From positions 124,001 to 188,000 of the forward strand of contig JAODTK010000888.1 in NCBI GenBank assembly GCA_026419785.1: a stretch of DNA of 64,000 bases, in the 5' to 3' direction. The notes under the pieces were generated by a model that did not search any database, had not been told where the DNA came from, and was given only the letters and a program-made list of their open reading frames with translations. A program made the position numbers and the translations under genes. This stretch comes from Sclerodactyla briareus. Its lineage: Eukaryota; Echinodermata; Holothuroidea; Dendrochirotida; Sclerodactylidae. Positions 9,430 to 22,612 of this stretch are shown one piece after another; position 1 is the stretch's first letter; the number at the start of each line of letters is the position of its first letter.

Positions 9430-11830
9430 AATGGAAAATTCTATCTATAGGTCCAAACCCCTTATCAATACGAATGTCTATGTGGTGTATTGACTTCAAT
9501 GTTTGTTCCATTATGCAGAAAAAAATTGGGGAGAACCCCATTGCGCGATAACGCATGACGTCAAACTTGGACAATCCGGGAAGTTATGTCATGTAATTCC
9601 ATTGTGTTTCATTTTGTTGAAGGTTATTTTTAGCAGAAGGTCGGTTGAATTCCTCACCGAAGTCACACTCACACTACAACCACTGAACCATCCTCCCTAT
9701 GGACTGAATGCCTTTTCAAAGTGAAAATAATGTGTGAATTTCAATAGAAACAAAATTGTGTTGCAGGTCAAGTATGACAACAATTTAATATTGCCTGATG
9801 GGATGCTTTTCCTTCTTGCCCAATACACATGCACAAACTTCAAAGAGACTGGATCTCAGTAACGGGAAGACGTATGCACTTTGTGTTTGACGCATTCAGT
9901 TTTTCTCCAACCCAATATATCAGCCTCTGTATAGTTAATCCCGCAGTCCAGTTGTCCGTAAGGTCGGAATTGTACATAAAGGAAACAAGTTGTAAATGAG
10001 TGTTGCATTTACTGTATGCTAATTAAATCAGAAAACAAGAGAAATTCCGTGAAATTCATTAACTGACCCACTGGTCGGTGTCATTATAGCGCACGTTCGA
10101 CAGGGACGGCGTGTCGAGAAATTGTCACAAAATGGACGAATTGCGCAATGCCGTGTTGTAACTCCAAACTGGCTTATTGATATCGCTTTGAAGCAGTATC
10201 AAAACAAGACGAACCGGTCTATTCTAAAACCCTAATGTTGTCTTTTCTTTTTTTTCTTTCATAAGCATGCTGTTGTGCATGTAGTTAATATGGTGATATG
10301 GAATGTATGTAAGTAGTGATGAAATCCATTCTGTGCTGGGAAAATTGAGAAATACATGGAATAAACGAATGAGAGAAAGATCTTTCTTGACATGTATCAT
10401 ATTCATTCATCTTGGCGGGAACAGTTAGCAGTTGTGACACTTTGGATAATAGTCACACCTACTATGACCGTTTGCTAATTCTGGCCTGGCTTGTGACACA
10501 GGCATAAGTTGATAAGCGCAAATTTGCATGTATGCTCCCAATAAGTCCTTAGGGCAATTGTTTTCGTGGCTCAGTTCAGAGGCCATATGCGGTGACTGGA
10601 AGTCTGAAAACTTTCTGAACACGATTAGTACGGAATGCCTGATATGATCAAGAACCTTGTTGATTTGGCACATTAGAGCATACTTGGGGAAAAAATTGTG
10701 AAATTTTTCAATAATCGGTATATCAGCAACTTTAGTAGAACACGATCAGCCAACCATGTTTGGATGGAGGACTCATAATTGATATGTATGTCCTCATGAT
10801 GGGTACACTAACTATTGTTTCAGGTACAGGTTATCCGAGGTGGTAGGTAACAAAAAGTCTGGAAAACCCTGCCATGAGTCTGGAACGACTAATATGGAAG
10901 GTTGAAATGGGTTTTGTAGGGCTTTTATTCAGGTTCCCCCCCCCCCCCCCCCCCCCCCCCCCCATATTCGGCGATTTTGGCTTGTAAACTCATACGTCGA
11001 CAAGTCTATCCCTATTGGAGAAGCTCATATATGGTATGTATGCGCCCCATAATATTCATTTTTCAGTTACATTGAAGATCATCTGATGTCAACGGAGGCC
11101 AAGCAGTGAAACCCTTGAAAATACGACTGTCCAGAATGCTGATTATGAAATCGGAATTCAGTGTGAAGCTTTTCGACTCCAGGAGTACAAGAATCCGCAG
11201 TTGTTATTATCGAGGATTAGGGGTGTTTAGTTGAAGAAAAAAAAGTAAAAAGTGTGTGATATCACGGGCGATTTCAACTTACAACAAATATTTGGGGGGT
11301 CAGATCAAAGGTCGTCCGAGGTCGAAGTTAGGAAACCTTTGGAATACGAAGTCCAGATAGAAGTCTGATCAGACGACATTCATTGCCTATCTCTCTCATA
11401 GTGAGTAAGAACCCCTAGCCCATTTGGTGGTCATTTTCTAATAGAAAAAACGTCAAAGTGCAACTGCCAATTTTTGGACAACTTTCGACTTTCGAGAAAC
11501 TTACAGGCTTGAATGGATGGAAAGATGGTTGGCTCTATGGTTCCATGTTGAGTACATGAATGGATGGATCTTAGTGTTGCGGGGTCAGGTCAAAGGATCA
11601 TCTGAACTCAGACAGGGTAAGAGGCTGGAAACAGTGCTCTCCTTTAACAGATTTACACTTGCTCTAAACGTTTCCGAACAATTTAGGGGTACGCTCTTTT
11701 TTTTTTCGTGTTTTGCTTTGAGAGATGCTTCATACATCTATGAGATAGCAAGACAAAGTTTGCCTAAGCGATTCCGAGATCTGTCACCTCCCTCACCAGG
11801 TACACAAAGAAAAAAGTTATGATTGCAAAA
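9430..11830. repeat. Intergenic; diverged dispersed-repeat text and a C28 run
   Basis: No exon is recognised. A run of 28 C lies at 10936-10963. Short repeated phrases such as 'GGTATGTATGCGCCCCAT', 'GATCATCTGATGTCAACG' (~11030-11100) and 'GGTCGTCCGAGGTCGAAGT' (~11310) recur in diverged form near 1345-1400, 26690-26790 and 36690-36780. This suggests a very old dispersed repeat. Boundaries could not be set. Confidence 0.4.
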
Positions 11831-14216
11831 TGTAAAAAAAAACTTAGAATTGCAGTTATAATGCCATAAGGAACAGATGAGGGATAACAGATGAGGAGCC
11901 GTTAGGAATCTTCATGCTAGGCAAATTGGTTGTTTAGAACTGGCTTCAGCGTGTTGACGTGGAGACCCTCCTTGATCATTCTCAGAGTATAAATTCCAGT
12001 GGCAGGCTTGGTTTAGGGTATTAAAAACTTTTCTACCACATCCAGATTTCCCCGAAAGTTAAAGCAAAATACTATACAGCTAGATGTCTCTTGGTCACGG
12101 AAACCTTGAAATGTATTAATGAGTTTTATCCTTCAGGAAAAGGTAATCACCAGGTTTTGTTGGATACAACAAACACTTCTTATTGATGCCCGCAAGGTGC
12201 TTACCTAGAGATTAATTGAAAATCGTTTACAAATATCAAATGAATGTATTTTTATCATTGATGATTATAAGCCCCCTTTTTTAAGAACTCTGCGCTAATG
12301 CTCACATTTTAGAAACAGCTGGTTAAGAAAGGCCATACAATCTATGTACATGTTCTTTGGAGTCAGAATCCACATAATGTCATTTACACAGGAAATTATC
12401 TGCAAGTAAAAGACGAACATTGTAATGAAGAAGAGCTAGAGCATATAAAACCTTACCATTAGAAGGGTGAGACGAGTCAGCCCGCAAGCCTACTTTGACC
12501 ATTTAATAGGTGTGAAGTGAGATATACATAGTTTGGCGTATACGATCGTTTGCAAACGTTTTGGCAAAAGGTGGCAAGACCATGTCTTAAGAGGGAAATA
12601 CTTCCAGAAAATGAAGAATTGCTGACTGCCGTTAAACGTAGGTCATCAATTACGACAAAAAGACATTCATATTTGGTTGGCAAATACCGTTTTCATTGTT
12701 ATAGCGTTTTTGTTTTTTTCGTATATTATATGTTGTCCTACTCCGACCTACTTGCGACAGCCAATTCGAGGAGTCATATTTTTCCCTGTATTTTATATCA
12801 TTTGAAAAAATAGTTTGAAAATGCAACTCGTTTACAACATTAATCTCATGATGTACTTGCCAGACAAGGATCGACCCAACGCAGGACCCGGCAGGGGTGC
12901 AGTCGTTGCGGACCTAGATACTGCACACTTATTGTGAGCAGCGAAGCCTCTGTGGCGTGCATTTAAAATTTGAGCGCTAGAGAGGGTAGCTAATGTCCAA
13001 TGTCTAGCCTCTCATTGTGTGAGTAATCGGGAAAAAGTACGGTACAACTGTAAGGCGCAACTGGCTGCCTCTGGATAGGATCGACGCCTTGGTCGAATAG
13101 GACGAAAAGTTCCGAACTCTTTTTACTTACTGATCATCGAAACTTTTGCCTGAAGTAAAACGAAATCACATTTGCGAGAGCTCTCTGAGTCGAGAATGCG
13201 TAACGTAGGTTACTGCACACCTAGCCTTTCTGGTTGCCAGATACAAGGGGTCAACATCTAACCTAGCTGTTGTAACTAGCGGTGTCGCGCAGCCTGTTAC
13301 CGATTTCAAATCCCCTACTCTTCCTGATTATTCACTGGATCTCTTCTTTAGCCATCCCTCAAAACCGTCGTTAGCCGTCGAAATTCTAGAGGGAATAAGA
13401 ACATTTGAATAATCTGGAAAGTATGGTCCTAAATAGCACATTTTGAAATTAGAAAAAGTACTTGGACATAACCGGCCGATGGTTTTTTGAAAGGATGCCC
13501 ACATAGTACTAACGATAGGTTGGGAAAACACTATAAACCACAGTACCAACAGTACTGTTGTTGATTGATTGTGGGCACGTTGAAATAATTCTTTTCACAG
13601 TAGTTTTTTTAATATTTTATATTATTATTTGTTTTTTATATTTTCTCTTCTCCAATTGACACGTCCTCAGAGGAAAGCTCAGAAGCTGATCAGTCCCTAT
13701 GGATATTGCGTATCAAATAGAAAAATGCCTTGGATGTTAATTAGGACAGGGAGATCAGAATAACACACTCTACTTCAACCCACTCCATGGGGAGCACGTG
13801 GCGCCAAGCGAACAACCATTTGAACGTAACAATTCATGTCGCAAATTCTAAAGAGTTACTAATCGAACTGGGTGATCAATAAGGAGGATAAGGATAAGAA
13901 CAATGCTAATGATTATTGAATGTTGATTAAGTAATAACGATGAATAATAAATAGGTAATACTGATAAAGATGGGCCTTAATGAAGACGGCATAGCCCTAG
14001 GTTACAGTGTCGTTAATACTGAAGGTGTTTAGGACACCGATATGGTGACGAATGTGCAGAAGAAAGATTATTGGTCGGTAATTCGATATCAACTGGCGTG
14101 GGGCATTGGAAGGAGTGCTCACGACATGATGGTTAGATATTTAATAATGAGTACAAGGAAATGTAGTGACTGAATAGAAGGTAAGTTTATTGTTTCAATG
14201 GCGTAGGTGGATTTAC
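11830..14216. other. No gene recognised
   Basis: No credible exon, RNA gene or bounded repeat is seen. From about 13880 to 14000 the sequence is rich in TAATGAT-like simple text. Open frames here are short and lack splice context. Confidence 0.4.
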
Positions 14217-14441
14217 GCCAGTGGCGTACCCAGGGGGACCCCCCATGACCCAAGTGAGTTTTGCAGCTGTTATTTAGCGCATATTGCAGCAGCATGTGCT
14301 TACTTACTGGCCCAAAAATTGTACGTATTTGCCAGGGAGGGGTGAGGACCATTTTGTGGGGGGAAAAAAGGAGCGTACTTTTCTTGGATCTCGACCTCAA
14401 CCCCCCCCCCCCCCCCAAGACAATCTCTCAGTACGCGCCTG
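14217..14441. mobile_element. GGCGTAC-family short inverted-repeat element, copy 2
   Basis: The left end CCAGTGGCGTACCCAGG and the right end CAGTACGCGCCTGG form imperfect terminal inverted repeats. Between them are a G-rich stretch, then 'CTTGGATCTCGACCTCAA' and a C16 run. The length is ~225 bp and nothing is coded. It is a non-autonomous DNA element (MITE-like) related to copies near 9.2 and 39.4 kb. Confidence 0.6.
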
Positions 14442-14449
14442 GATGACGC

Positions 14450-16030
14450 ATAGAATTATAGTGAAAGAGAAGTGGAATCATTAATATGGTATCAACATTT
14501 TATAACTATGAGACGAATGGCTGGATAATGATGGCAGTGACGGATATAAAATGATGAAGGGTTAGGATCCTACAGTTTTTATGCCCGACCATAGGCGTAA
14601 ATATAGGAGATTGTGATTCACGAAACTTAAGCCATGAATACGTCATGGAGAAGAGTGTTTGTGATTAGTCACGATAATTCAACAGAAAAAAAATGATGTC
14701 TGATCGATAAGACGAGCTTACAAATGTATCTACGGTCCGGTAATGGCAGGTGTACAATGGAGAGATGAGTAATGTCAATGGAGTTAGGATGATAAAGAAT
14801 ACAATCATTTGATAATGTGAAGAACCTAAGAAGAAGATGAAGAACCTTCATTACGGTATCAGTCGTTCTAAAAAGAAACCGAACACCTACACCCCCGTTC
14901 TTCCTTAGCCACCTGGGGTTTGGAATCCTGCACTTTCTATGTATCTACTATATGGGTTGACAGCTTCTCCACAAGGTGATAGTATCACTCACAACAAGCC
15001 TACCATCCTCCCGACACTGTGGGCGGGACTTAATTGGCCACTTAGAAGGATTGCATCCGCCCCACTGCAGGATGTTAATCAACCTTGTGACATGCGGAAG
15101 GGCAAGAGTGCATACCAGTTATACCCAGTAGGGCCTCTCTGGTATCAGAATGGTCAGAGGGTTATCAGTGGATTGGCTTCCACTGTGGAGTCTGAAGAGG
15201 TAGCTAGAGTAGTGTTCATAGATATTGAGCTTATTAGGCCTATAGTGTTGGTGTTCCTTCAAGGTCTAACGTGTTCAGAAGAGTCCCTTGCAGGTAAGCA
15301 TTCTATGAGGAGCGGGGAATACCAGTGTAGGCCACCACTCCAGGTCTAGTAGCAGAGGCTGAGTACACATTTGTGCCAGTACTGCCCTATTCGTGCTGGC
15401 GTGCCATGATGATTCATTTCTTTGGTTAACCTCCTAAATTTCTCCACTATATAGCATATGTAACCTGCTTGGAATATTTGTTCAATTCCCCTCTGAACAC
15501 AGGCGCGGCTCTACCGGGGAGGGGAGGGGCAGCTTCAGCCCCCCAAAGTCCCTTTAGAGGCCTCCCCCCCCCCCAAAAAAAAAAAAAAAAATTGTCCTTG
15601 ATAGCGTGAAAAGGATCAACGTGTCCCATAAGAAAATTGTTTCACCGTCGTTTTTAGCTGGGAGAGCCTTTTCGGGTGATCTGAGGTCCTAATTTTTCAA
15701 AGTATTCGTGTACACCCTCGGGTGCGCATAATGGTGCCACTTCGCTAAGATGGTCACTTCATAATTAACTACACCAGCCCCCTCCCCATGAATATTGCCA
15801 AAACTTCCCCATTTACTCCACTAACAGAATAGCCTATATATAGCCTGGCCACACCATATGCATATTTTGTTTCAAAGCCCCTACAAATCCCAGTAATTGT
15901 TCCATGGAATAGCCAATTTGAAATTCCAACCTCTGACCTTATCTACACCTACTTCCTGAAGCCATTTTAACCCCCTTAGCCCCAAGTATAAATCCCTACA
16001 GAAAAGCCCATATTAAAAGGGAGTCCCCTA
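14450..16030. other. No gene recognised; one unassigned open frame
   Basis: A 136-codon plus-strand open frame at 14939-15349 shows no family signature. G-, C- and A-rich homopolymers occur near 15520-15592, where 'GGCGCGGCTCTACCGGGG' resembles the end of another short GC-tract element. Nothing else is supported. Confidence 0.35.
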
Positions 16031-16039
16031 TTGCAGAAC

Positions 16040-17225
16040 AGTGGTGTATATTAGCTAGGATCCGCTTCACTGCAGCAATCGCGGCCCACAAAGTGGACTG
16101 CTTGTGTAAGGATTGAAGCGCAATACCCCACAATGGTCGAACAAAAGGGGTTCTCACTGTCAAATTGACACTTTTATTTTGGTTTTTGTTATTATTATTA
16201 TAACACATCTTCAGGAACGCTTTTCCACTCATCAACTACTCGCTCGAGAAGAAATATTTACGAATATCCAATCTAAAGCTTTTGTCAAAAATCTTGAGGC
16301 GTGACCCCGATTGGACATTGGAAACTCGAAAAATATTGGAGGAAAGTCCCTCTAACCCATGAACAATTTCAAAAGTAAATCAAATCACCTCGAATTCGTC
16401 TTAGCACCATCGAAGTTGGAGACCGACGGAGACGCCTTAAATTTCCTCTAAGGTAAATCTCTCAGACAGCAGTGAATTAATCTAGTCAGACCCTCCGCTG
16501 AACATTGCAAATTAACCGTGCATATTTTTTCGAAAGAGAAAGACATACTTGGACAGAAGACTCCCAGGGAGATCCACCAGTTGCGCAAACGCCTGCAACC
16601 AACAACATATCTTCTCACGGAAACTTCGTGACCAAATCCAATCAAGCCAAGAATCCAATATATACTTTATCAAATTGGCAAGCTGCTTGCCAGGTTGGCC
16701 AGGTTTCAAAGTAAAATTTAAATCAACTCCGAGATTTCTTTCTAAATTCACCTGATGAATATTTGGCCATTTAACTTAAAGGACGCGTTTGCGATTTTGG
16801 TGAAACCAACATGCATATCTATGCAGTATCAACAATTGAAAACCTTTGCCAATCGAAAGGCTAATTGGAGATTATATCAAGAGTCCCAAAACATTCGTTG
16901 CGAAAAACAACGCTCCTTATAACAACTTGGTATCGTCCGCAAACTTTTCCTGGGATATGGTGTGGCATCCCAGAGTTTTTCAAACTCTGGGATGCACCAT
17001 CTCTTCAAGATAATCACTATTCGCTGAAAGTAATAGCCCCAGACTGATCCTTGGGGGCAAACCACTAGTGACCTTTTACCAAGAGACGAGCGCCCGTTGC
17101 TTACAATTGTTCCCCTTAAACCGCCACTGACGATCCACTTAAGGACATCCCCTTAATGCCAAAACTTTTCAATTGAGCAAGAGACTGCTCAGGAGGAACT
17201 TTGGTAACAAAAAGCTTTTTTGGAA
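16040..17225 (-). mobile_element. CR1-like LINE, reverse transcriptase C-terminal half
   Basis: Read on the minus strand, this has the CR1-type reverse transcriptase order. A 'LKSFGIKG' block lies near 17160-17190, 'VLKWIVSGGLRGTIVSNG' near 17085-17140, and the RT motif 'CPQGSV' (canonically GVPQGS) at 17043-17060. Then come 'ERNLGVDLNFTLKP' near 16705-16745 and a terminal 'LDIRKYFFSSRVVDEW' near 16215-16265, the standard CR1 C-terminus. Frames change several times and several stops occur, so the copy is dead. It is 5'-truncated, lacking the endonuclease and the front of the RT. The 3' end, near AT-rich simple sequence at 16186-16203 or slightly beyond, is not exact. Confidence 0.75.
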
Positions 17226-17229
17226 GCCT

Positions 17230-17530
17230 AAGGACTTATATCAACACACTGCCTTTGTAGACTGCACTCTATTAACAACTGTTTCCAGTACAACCTTTCT
17301 GCAAAATATAACAAAGTCTAAAGTTTACACTACCCATTTTGTGCCTATCATTGTTTGTCGATGTGACTATTACTAATGTAATTTTAATTATTCTAATTCA
17401 TTTGTTTGTTGAACGTCATATACCAAGACTGCCAACCCCAAAAAACATCATCTTGCAAACTTCGAGACGGAGCGGGGCTCTCTCATTTCGTGAAGGGAGT
17501 ATATAGGCAAGCTACATCTAACTACACACT
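17230..17530. other. Short spacer, nothing recognised
   Basis: AT-rich sequence between the LINE fragment and the inverted-repeat element. It may include more of the decayed LINE upstream region, but no motif could be placed. Confidence 0.35.
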
Positions 17531-17539
17531 GTATGACAA

Positions 17540-18270
17540 GGGTGGCACCAGCGGGGGGCAGATGGCCAGGTATGCATACAAGAAATTTACACACCCCGGC
17601 AAGGGACCTACTGCCCCGGCAGCAAACTATTCTCAACCCAACCCTATTTTATAAGTGAAAATTCCTTATTACAGCTGAAAATTTTCATGTCATCATTCAT
17701 CTTATTTACCGAGTAACCCTCGCTTAACTTTTAAGATCAGCGTATCCCATCCTCTTATCTTCCTACAAACTATACAATCACATGGTACGCTATAGCATAG
17801 ATAGGTCTATACAAGTATCTTCGAAATGTCCCTGGTAGAGAGATTATGTTTACAATTTCCTGGTTTGGGGAGCCCCCTGCATCTCCTATGTTTTGCCTAC
17901 GCTTAAAGAAGACTTATTAGGCGATTGCAAAAGCGTTCATTGGTGTGCTTTCACGGCACAACTACTCCCCAGTCTATGCCAGCCGCTGTGCACTTTGAGC
18001 ATATTCTACTACAGGAGAGCCTGATTGTCACTGAGAGTGAACAATCTCTTCGCATTTCCATTTTTCAGGGTTTTTTTCTCTTTCTTCTTGATAAAGAAGT
18101 AAAAAAAATAAAAACATAAAAAATGCAGGTTTTGACATAGGGGGTGAGGGGGTATGTGAGGCTCGGAAATCTTCTTTGAATCAGTCCTGGACGCTCTCCT
18201 CGGGAACGTCAACTTGGACTCCCCCCCCCCCCTTTTCCATTCCGGGGGGATCCTGGCAGGCACCACCACT
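17540..18270. mobile_element. GGTGGCACCAG inverted-repeat element, copy A
   Basis: Starts GGGTGGCACCAGCGGGG and ends GGCAGGCACCACC, imperfect inverted repeats. The interior matches 22613-23452 in order: 'TTTACACACCCCGGCAAGGG', 'AGCTGAAAATTTTC', 'CTTCCTACAAACTATACAA', 'ATCTTCGAAATGTC', 'GGTGTGCTTTC', a T/A-rich tract and a C run. It encodes nothing. It is a non-autonomous DNA transposon of ~0.73 kb; internal divergence from copy B suggests an old insertion. Confidence 0.65.
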
Positions 18271-21200
18271 GTGCATTGGCCGTCGGTACATTGAGGGATG
18301 AAGTGCGACTGTGACGTTCCGATTGAGTATACTATGTGAATCTATTTCCTTACTAATACTATATTTGATTATATCTTGGATATATCACAGATGGCTTATT
18401 TCAATTTTCATCCAGTCATTTATTGTATTCAATTATTTTGTAATTGTAATACAATTAGCAAGGGGCGTAGCGAAGGGTTGATAATTGGGTGGGGGGCGGT
18501 GGTAGAGTCATGTTTTGCCGACGGATCAGGCAACGGTGACTGATATGGGGGAAGGGTCCAAAGGGAGGGTTAGGGTTCCCCTTTGGAAAATTTTGAATAT
18601 TGAAAAACGGGCCTCATATGCAATCTTGTTGCAACGGTTTCAGTAAAATTGGGTGTTCAGTAATTAACTCGACGCACCCGCTCACACGTTACGCGGGAGC
18701 CTTTTAATTTGGAACGCCGAAACATTTCTGCCAGATCCTAAACAATGCCCGATTTTTCAACTGCATTTCGTTAGTATGACGCAGACCATCAATACACATT
18801 GCGGTGCGACGCGTGCAAACTTTACACTTCAATGGGCAATTGATCACCACTTTCAGCCATTTAGTACAAATTTCAGACAATCTTTCCACATTTTGCCATT
18901 AAGGATATCTCGGACTCGGACACAAATTTTCATGTTCGCCGATTTGAGTGTACCGATAAGGCCATCAGCTATTGCAAATTTTGCCTTGTGACCATCATGG
19001 GGAAGGGGGGGTGGAACAGCAGAATCCCCTATAATACAAAGTCCATTTGGTAAAACATTTGCGCTTGCAAATCTTTTACCGAACAAACATAGCATGGGAT
19101 CTAGATGAAAACCTCCAATTCGTTCACGTATACGAGAGAAAAATCTCTTCATTTTTTAGGTGAATATCCTTCTTCGTTTCCAGTTATCATGGCGCGCAAA
19201 TGCATCATTCATGGGCGCCTTTGCTCGTTCCCCCCCCTTGAATACAAGTGAATAGAACCTGTTAAATTTGTGCATGAGTATTGTCGTCACATAGTTCGAA
19301 AAGCATCCTTCATGGCAATATTCAATTTTGCGAACTGCACTACCCTGCCACTATCGTTTGTTTTCTAATCAAATTTAACCGTTAATTTACTTTGAAAATC
19401 ATTATCCTATGAAGGCCATTGCTTCAGCGAGCTGTAGGTGCTGGTATTTGATATTTTTGTCAGAGAAAGAACAGCAGAAACTTCAGTGGTATGTTTTGTC
19501 TATTATAATGGTACTATCAATCATCATGACATAAATTCACGTCAGAAGATCATGAGAGCAATGGTAGAACTAAAGTCTTCATAATTTTAACACCACATTC
19601 ATGTGTCTCTTACTCATATTTTTTGGTTTCAATTCGAGCCAGATCTCTTTACACACTAGGCCCAACTTGGTCCTACTACTGACATAGAGCACAACACTCC
19701 TGCCACAAGCATGGATACTCCCCCCCCGCCCTCTTTTTTTACATATTGCCGGGGAATAGTATAGAAGTACGGAATCCGGGAGTTCTCTTTTTTTTTCAAC
19801 CCTTCTTATTCTAGCCAAATCTTCTTTCTCCCACCCCAGTGACCCCACCCCATCAACTCTGCAGAGCACAATAGTTAACTCTTCTCTAGTTTCAACAACC
19901 TCACCGTCGCTTCCATTTTTAATAGTGCCTGCATTTTCTTGAGCTTTTCCTAGTGTCTGTGGCTGCGATAGCGGATGACTAAGGAGTAATAAAGGGCGTG
20001 GGTTTGGCTCGCAATCAACACCACTCTCCTTAAACATAAAACAATAAAAACATAAGGAATTATCTGTGTAGTTCAACTGCTACCTAACATAATTATTGCG
20101 CAATCGGGACCCCTCCGTACCTTCTCTGCATTACGAACGAGACTTTGAAGGTCCATCACCCTGCACACAACATCGAATTGAATTAGGTTTGTACCTGTTG
20201 GTTACAGCTTTTTTATTCCCCCCACAATATAGTTCTTAGAGTCGATCCTACAGTTGTTCTTCAATACTTAACCCGGAACCATGAGGAAGCCCATCCCTAA
20301 GTATAACGGGCGTGGGAAGCAGGGTTGTGTCTCATCCTCCCCTCCCAAACTCCCGTCGCCCCCCTCCCTCCTAGCCAGAAAAGAAGGGTTGTGTCTCAGG
20401 GAGGCAAGGGGTTGTGTCTCATCATCCTCCTCCCAACCCGACCCCCCCCCCCCCACCCCACGACAAAACATGCTCAGAAGAACAGAGAACAATGATCAGT
20501 TATTATAAGTCACCAGTTCGTATTGAACCTCAACTTTGAATGGGGGGGGGGGTAACGACATTTAAATAATGCACCAAAAGCATCCTTAAGACTTTATTTT
20601 AAAATCTTCTGAGGGGGCACATATCCCCTATCCAGGAGGCACATGTCCGGGGGCAATGGCTTATGCCGTCGCACATTTCCCAGAGAAGGGATTTGGAACC
20701 AGGCCCCTGCTCCTGCCTTGTTCCCCTCCCCGCCTGTGTCGTGCGGACAGTATTTAATGCGTGTCTGTACCGAAAGGGCGCTTTTGGGTTTTTGAGCCCA
20801 CTTAGTACTGATCCTGTTTTTTTTAATAGACTGTAATCTCGCCAACCCAGATGACACTCTGCGGCTATAGGATCACATCATAATTATCGTCCAAAAATGT
20901 TGCTGCTCGCATCGTCTAGATAACCAAACTTGTCGCCCCTACTCTCCTAGTCTGATTATGGGCGGGCCTTCCCCGCCCCCACCCTCCCGCCCCCCCCCTC
21001 CACAACAGACACACACAAAATAGGAATTTTCATGTTAACTCCATGAAGCGTGCGCGCCACGCTTGTGTCGTGTGCGTGTGTGTTAGACACTGGACTTTTG
21101 TGTCCTGGAGTATCATATTTGTCAATTTATGGCACTATACTACACATGCGATTTTCTTGCTGCGATCCAATATGATGCCACTCAGATCTACAGGGGGACT

Positions 21201-22610
21201 GCCCCTTAGTTTTTTCAGTATGAAAATCTCGAGTGTGATAGGAATATGGGACAAAATTGGGCAAAAAGTGAAATACAATTGCCCATATCTACGACAAAAT
21301 CAGGATCCCATCAACACTTTAGCCAGCTTTAGCTCTACTGCCTACCATGTTAAACGCTCTATGCCTAGACAGAGAGGGGGTAACATCCGATAGCCTCCCT
21401 GAGCATAAACGCGTGTGGAAAATCAGCGCATCTGTAGCGCCAGCTACTGCAGTTCAAAATTGCGCATGGTTGAGAAGGAAGAGCCAAAGGTTTAGTGGAT
21501 CCGAAAAAGTTAGTGTGTAGTTGTCGCAAGTCAATGAGAATGTTGTTGTTATTTTCACCTCACAATATGTGAGGACCTAGGAAAATTTCCCAAGCTTTCG
21601 GAGAGGAGAAGCACGGGCGTGGACGAACTACACATCATATATCCATTGTGTGAATTATTCCACCAAGAGAACCATGCCGAAGCTCGAACTTTGTACAACG
21701 TTTGGTACACCTATGCAAAATTGCAAATTACTGGTTTTCCCATGTCATGAAAAATTAAAAAGGCCTGTCGAAACATGAAACTGGTATGTCTTCAATACTG
21801 ACTATACATAATATTTCCTTCCGTCATCACAAATCCCCCATTGGGAGGGGGGGGACGGAGGCCATGTTTTTCGAATCTGCACGTCCCCTGCACCCCCCCC
21901 CTCCCCCTCCCTGGGCGAACGCCACTGTTTTGCAGAATATTGTCTTCATCTGTTCTGACACATAGTGACTTCGGTCACTTTTTGAGATGGGGGTGTCGGG
22001 GAATCATACTTTTCAACACGCCCATTTGACTTAGCCCCTGTCCCCGTTTACATTGACATATCACTGGATAGTTATTATGTCTCCATTGCTACCATAATGT
22101 CTCTTCAAAGGCTAGTGCCTTACTGTGTCCTATCAAGCTTCACCAATCATGTACTGTTTGAATTAATGAGTGACAGGACAGCAGACTACTCTGTAAAGAC
22201 AAGCACTGATGACTAATCAATGCTTGACCCGAGCTGGCTCGCCACCACTCTAAAAATAAAACCACATTCCACAACAAGTTTGGATTTAGCTCGCACGCCA
22301 GGTTATTGGCTGATCAGGATTTGGCTGCTCAGGAGTCAATGTTGGTAAGTTATAAGATTCCATGATCGGAGTAGAGAGAAGATACCCTTAAGGAGCTTTC
22401 ACTGAAATTTTACAGTATTAAGGTGTAGGCCATCGGATAGCATGTGACTAATAGTGCCTTTTTTCATTTCAGTAGAAACGTCTGTTCTGACAACCTCTGG
22501 AATTTCGTTTCGACCTCTTCTGGTAAGCTTAGGTTGCAATCAAAAACCCATACTGGCCGATGCGAAGGCAGTAGCCAATAAATTGGGGTCGGGAGATGGT
22601 GTGGGTAACA
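18271..22610. other. Long intergenic stretch, low complexity, no gene recognised
   Basis: No splice-bounded exon is supported. GC-tract modules (G8-C10 runs) occur near 18480, 19225, 20440, 20540, 20970-21000 and 21840-21910, several beginning GGCGTAGC-like (for example 18463). A 165-codon minus-strand open frame at 19579-20076 is unassigned, and a GGTTGTGTCTCA phrase repeats three times at 20320-20420. These look like fragments of short repeats rather than genes. Confidence 0.35.
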
Positions 22611-22612
22611 CC

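Noticed and set aside
11920-12190. Weak minus-strand resemblance to the end of an LTR-retrotransposon polyprotein
   Set aside because: Only a few short phrases, no terminal repeats and no catalytic motif; too weak to name an element.
14939-15349. 136-codon plus-strand frame
   Set aside because: No domain, signal peptide or splice borders; length is within chance expectation for this base composition.
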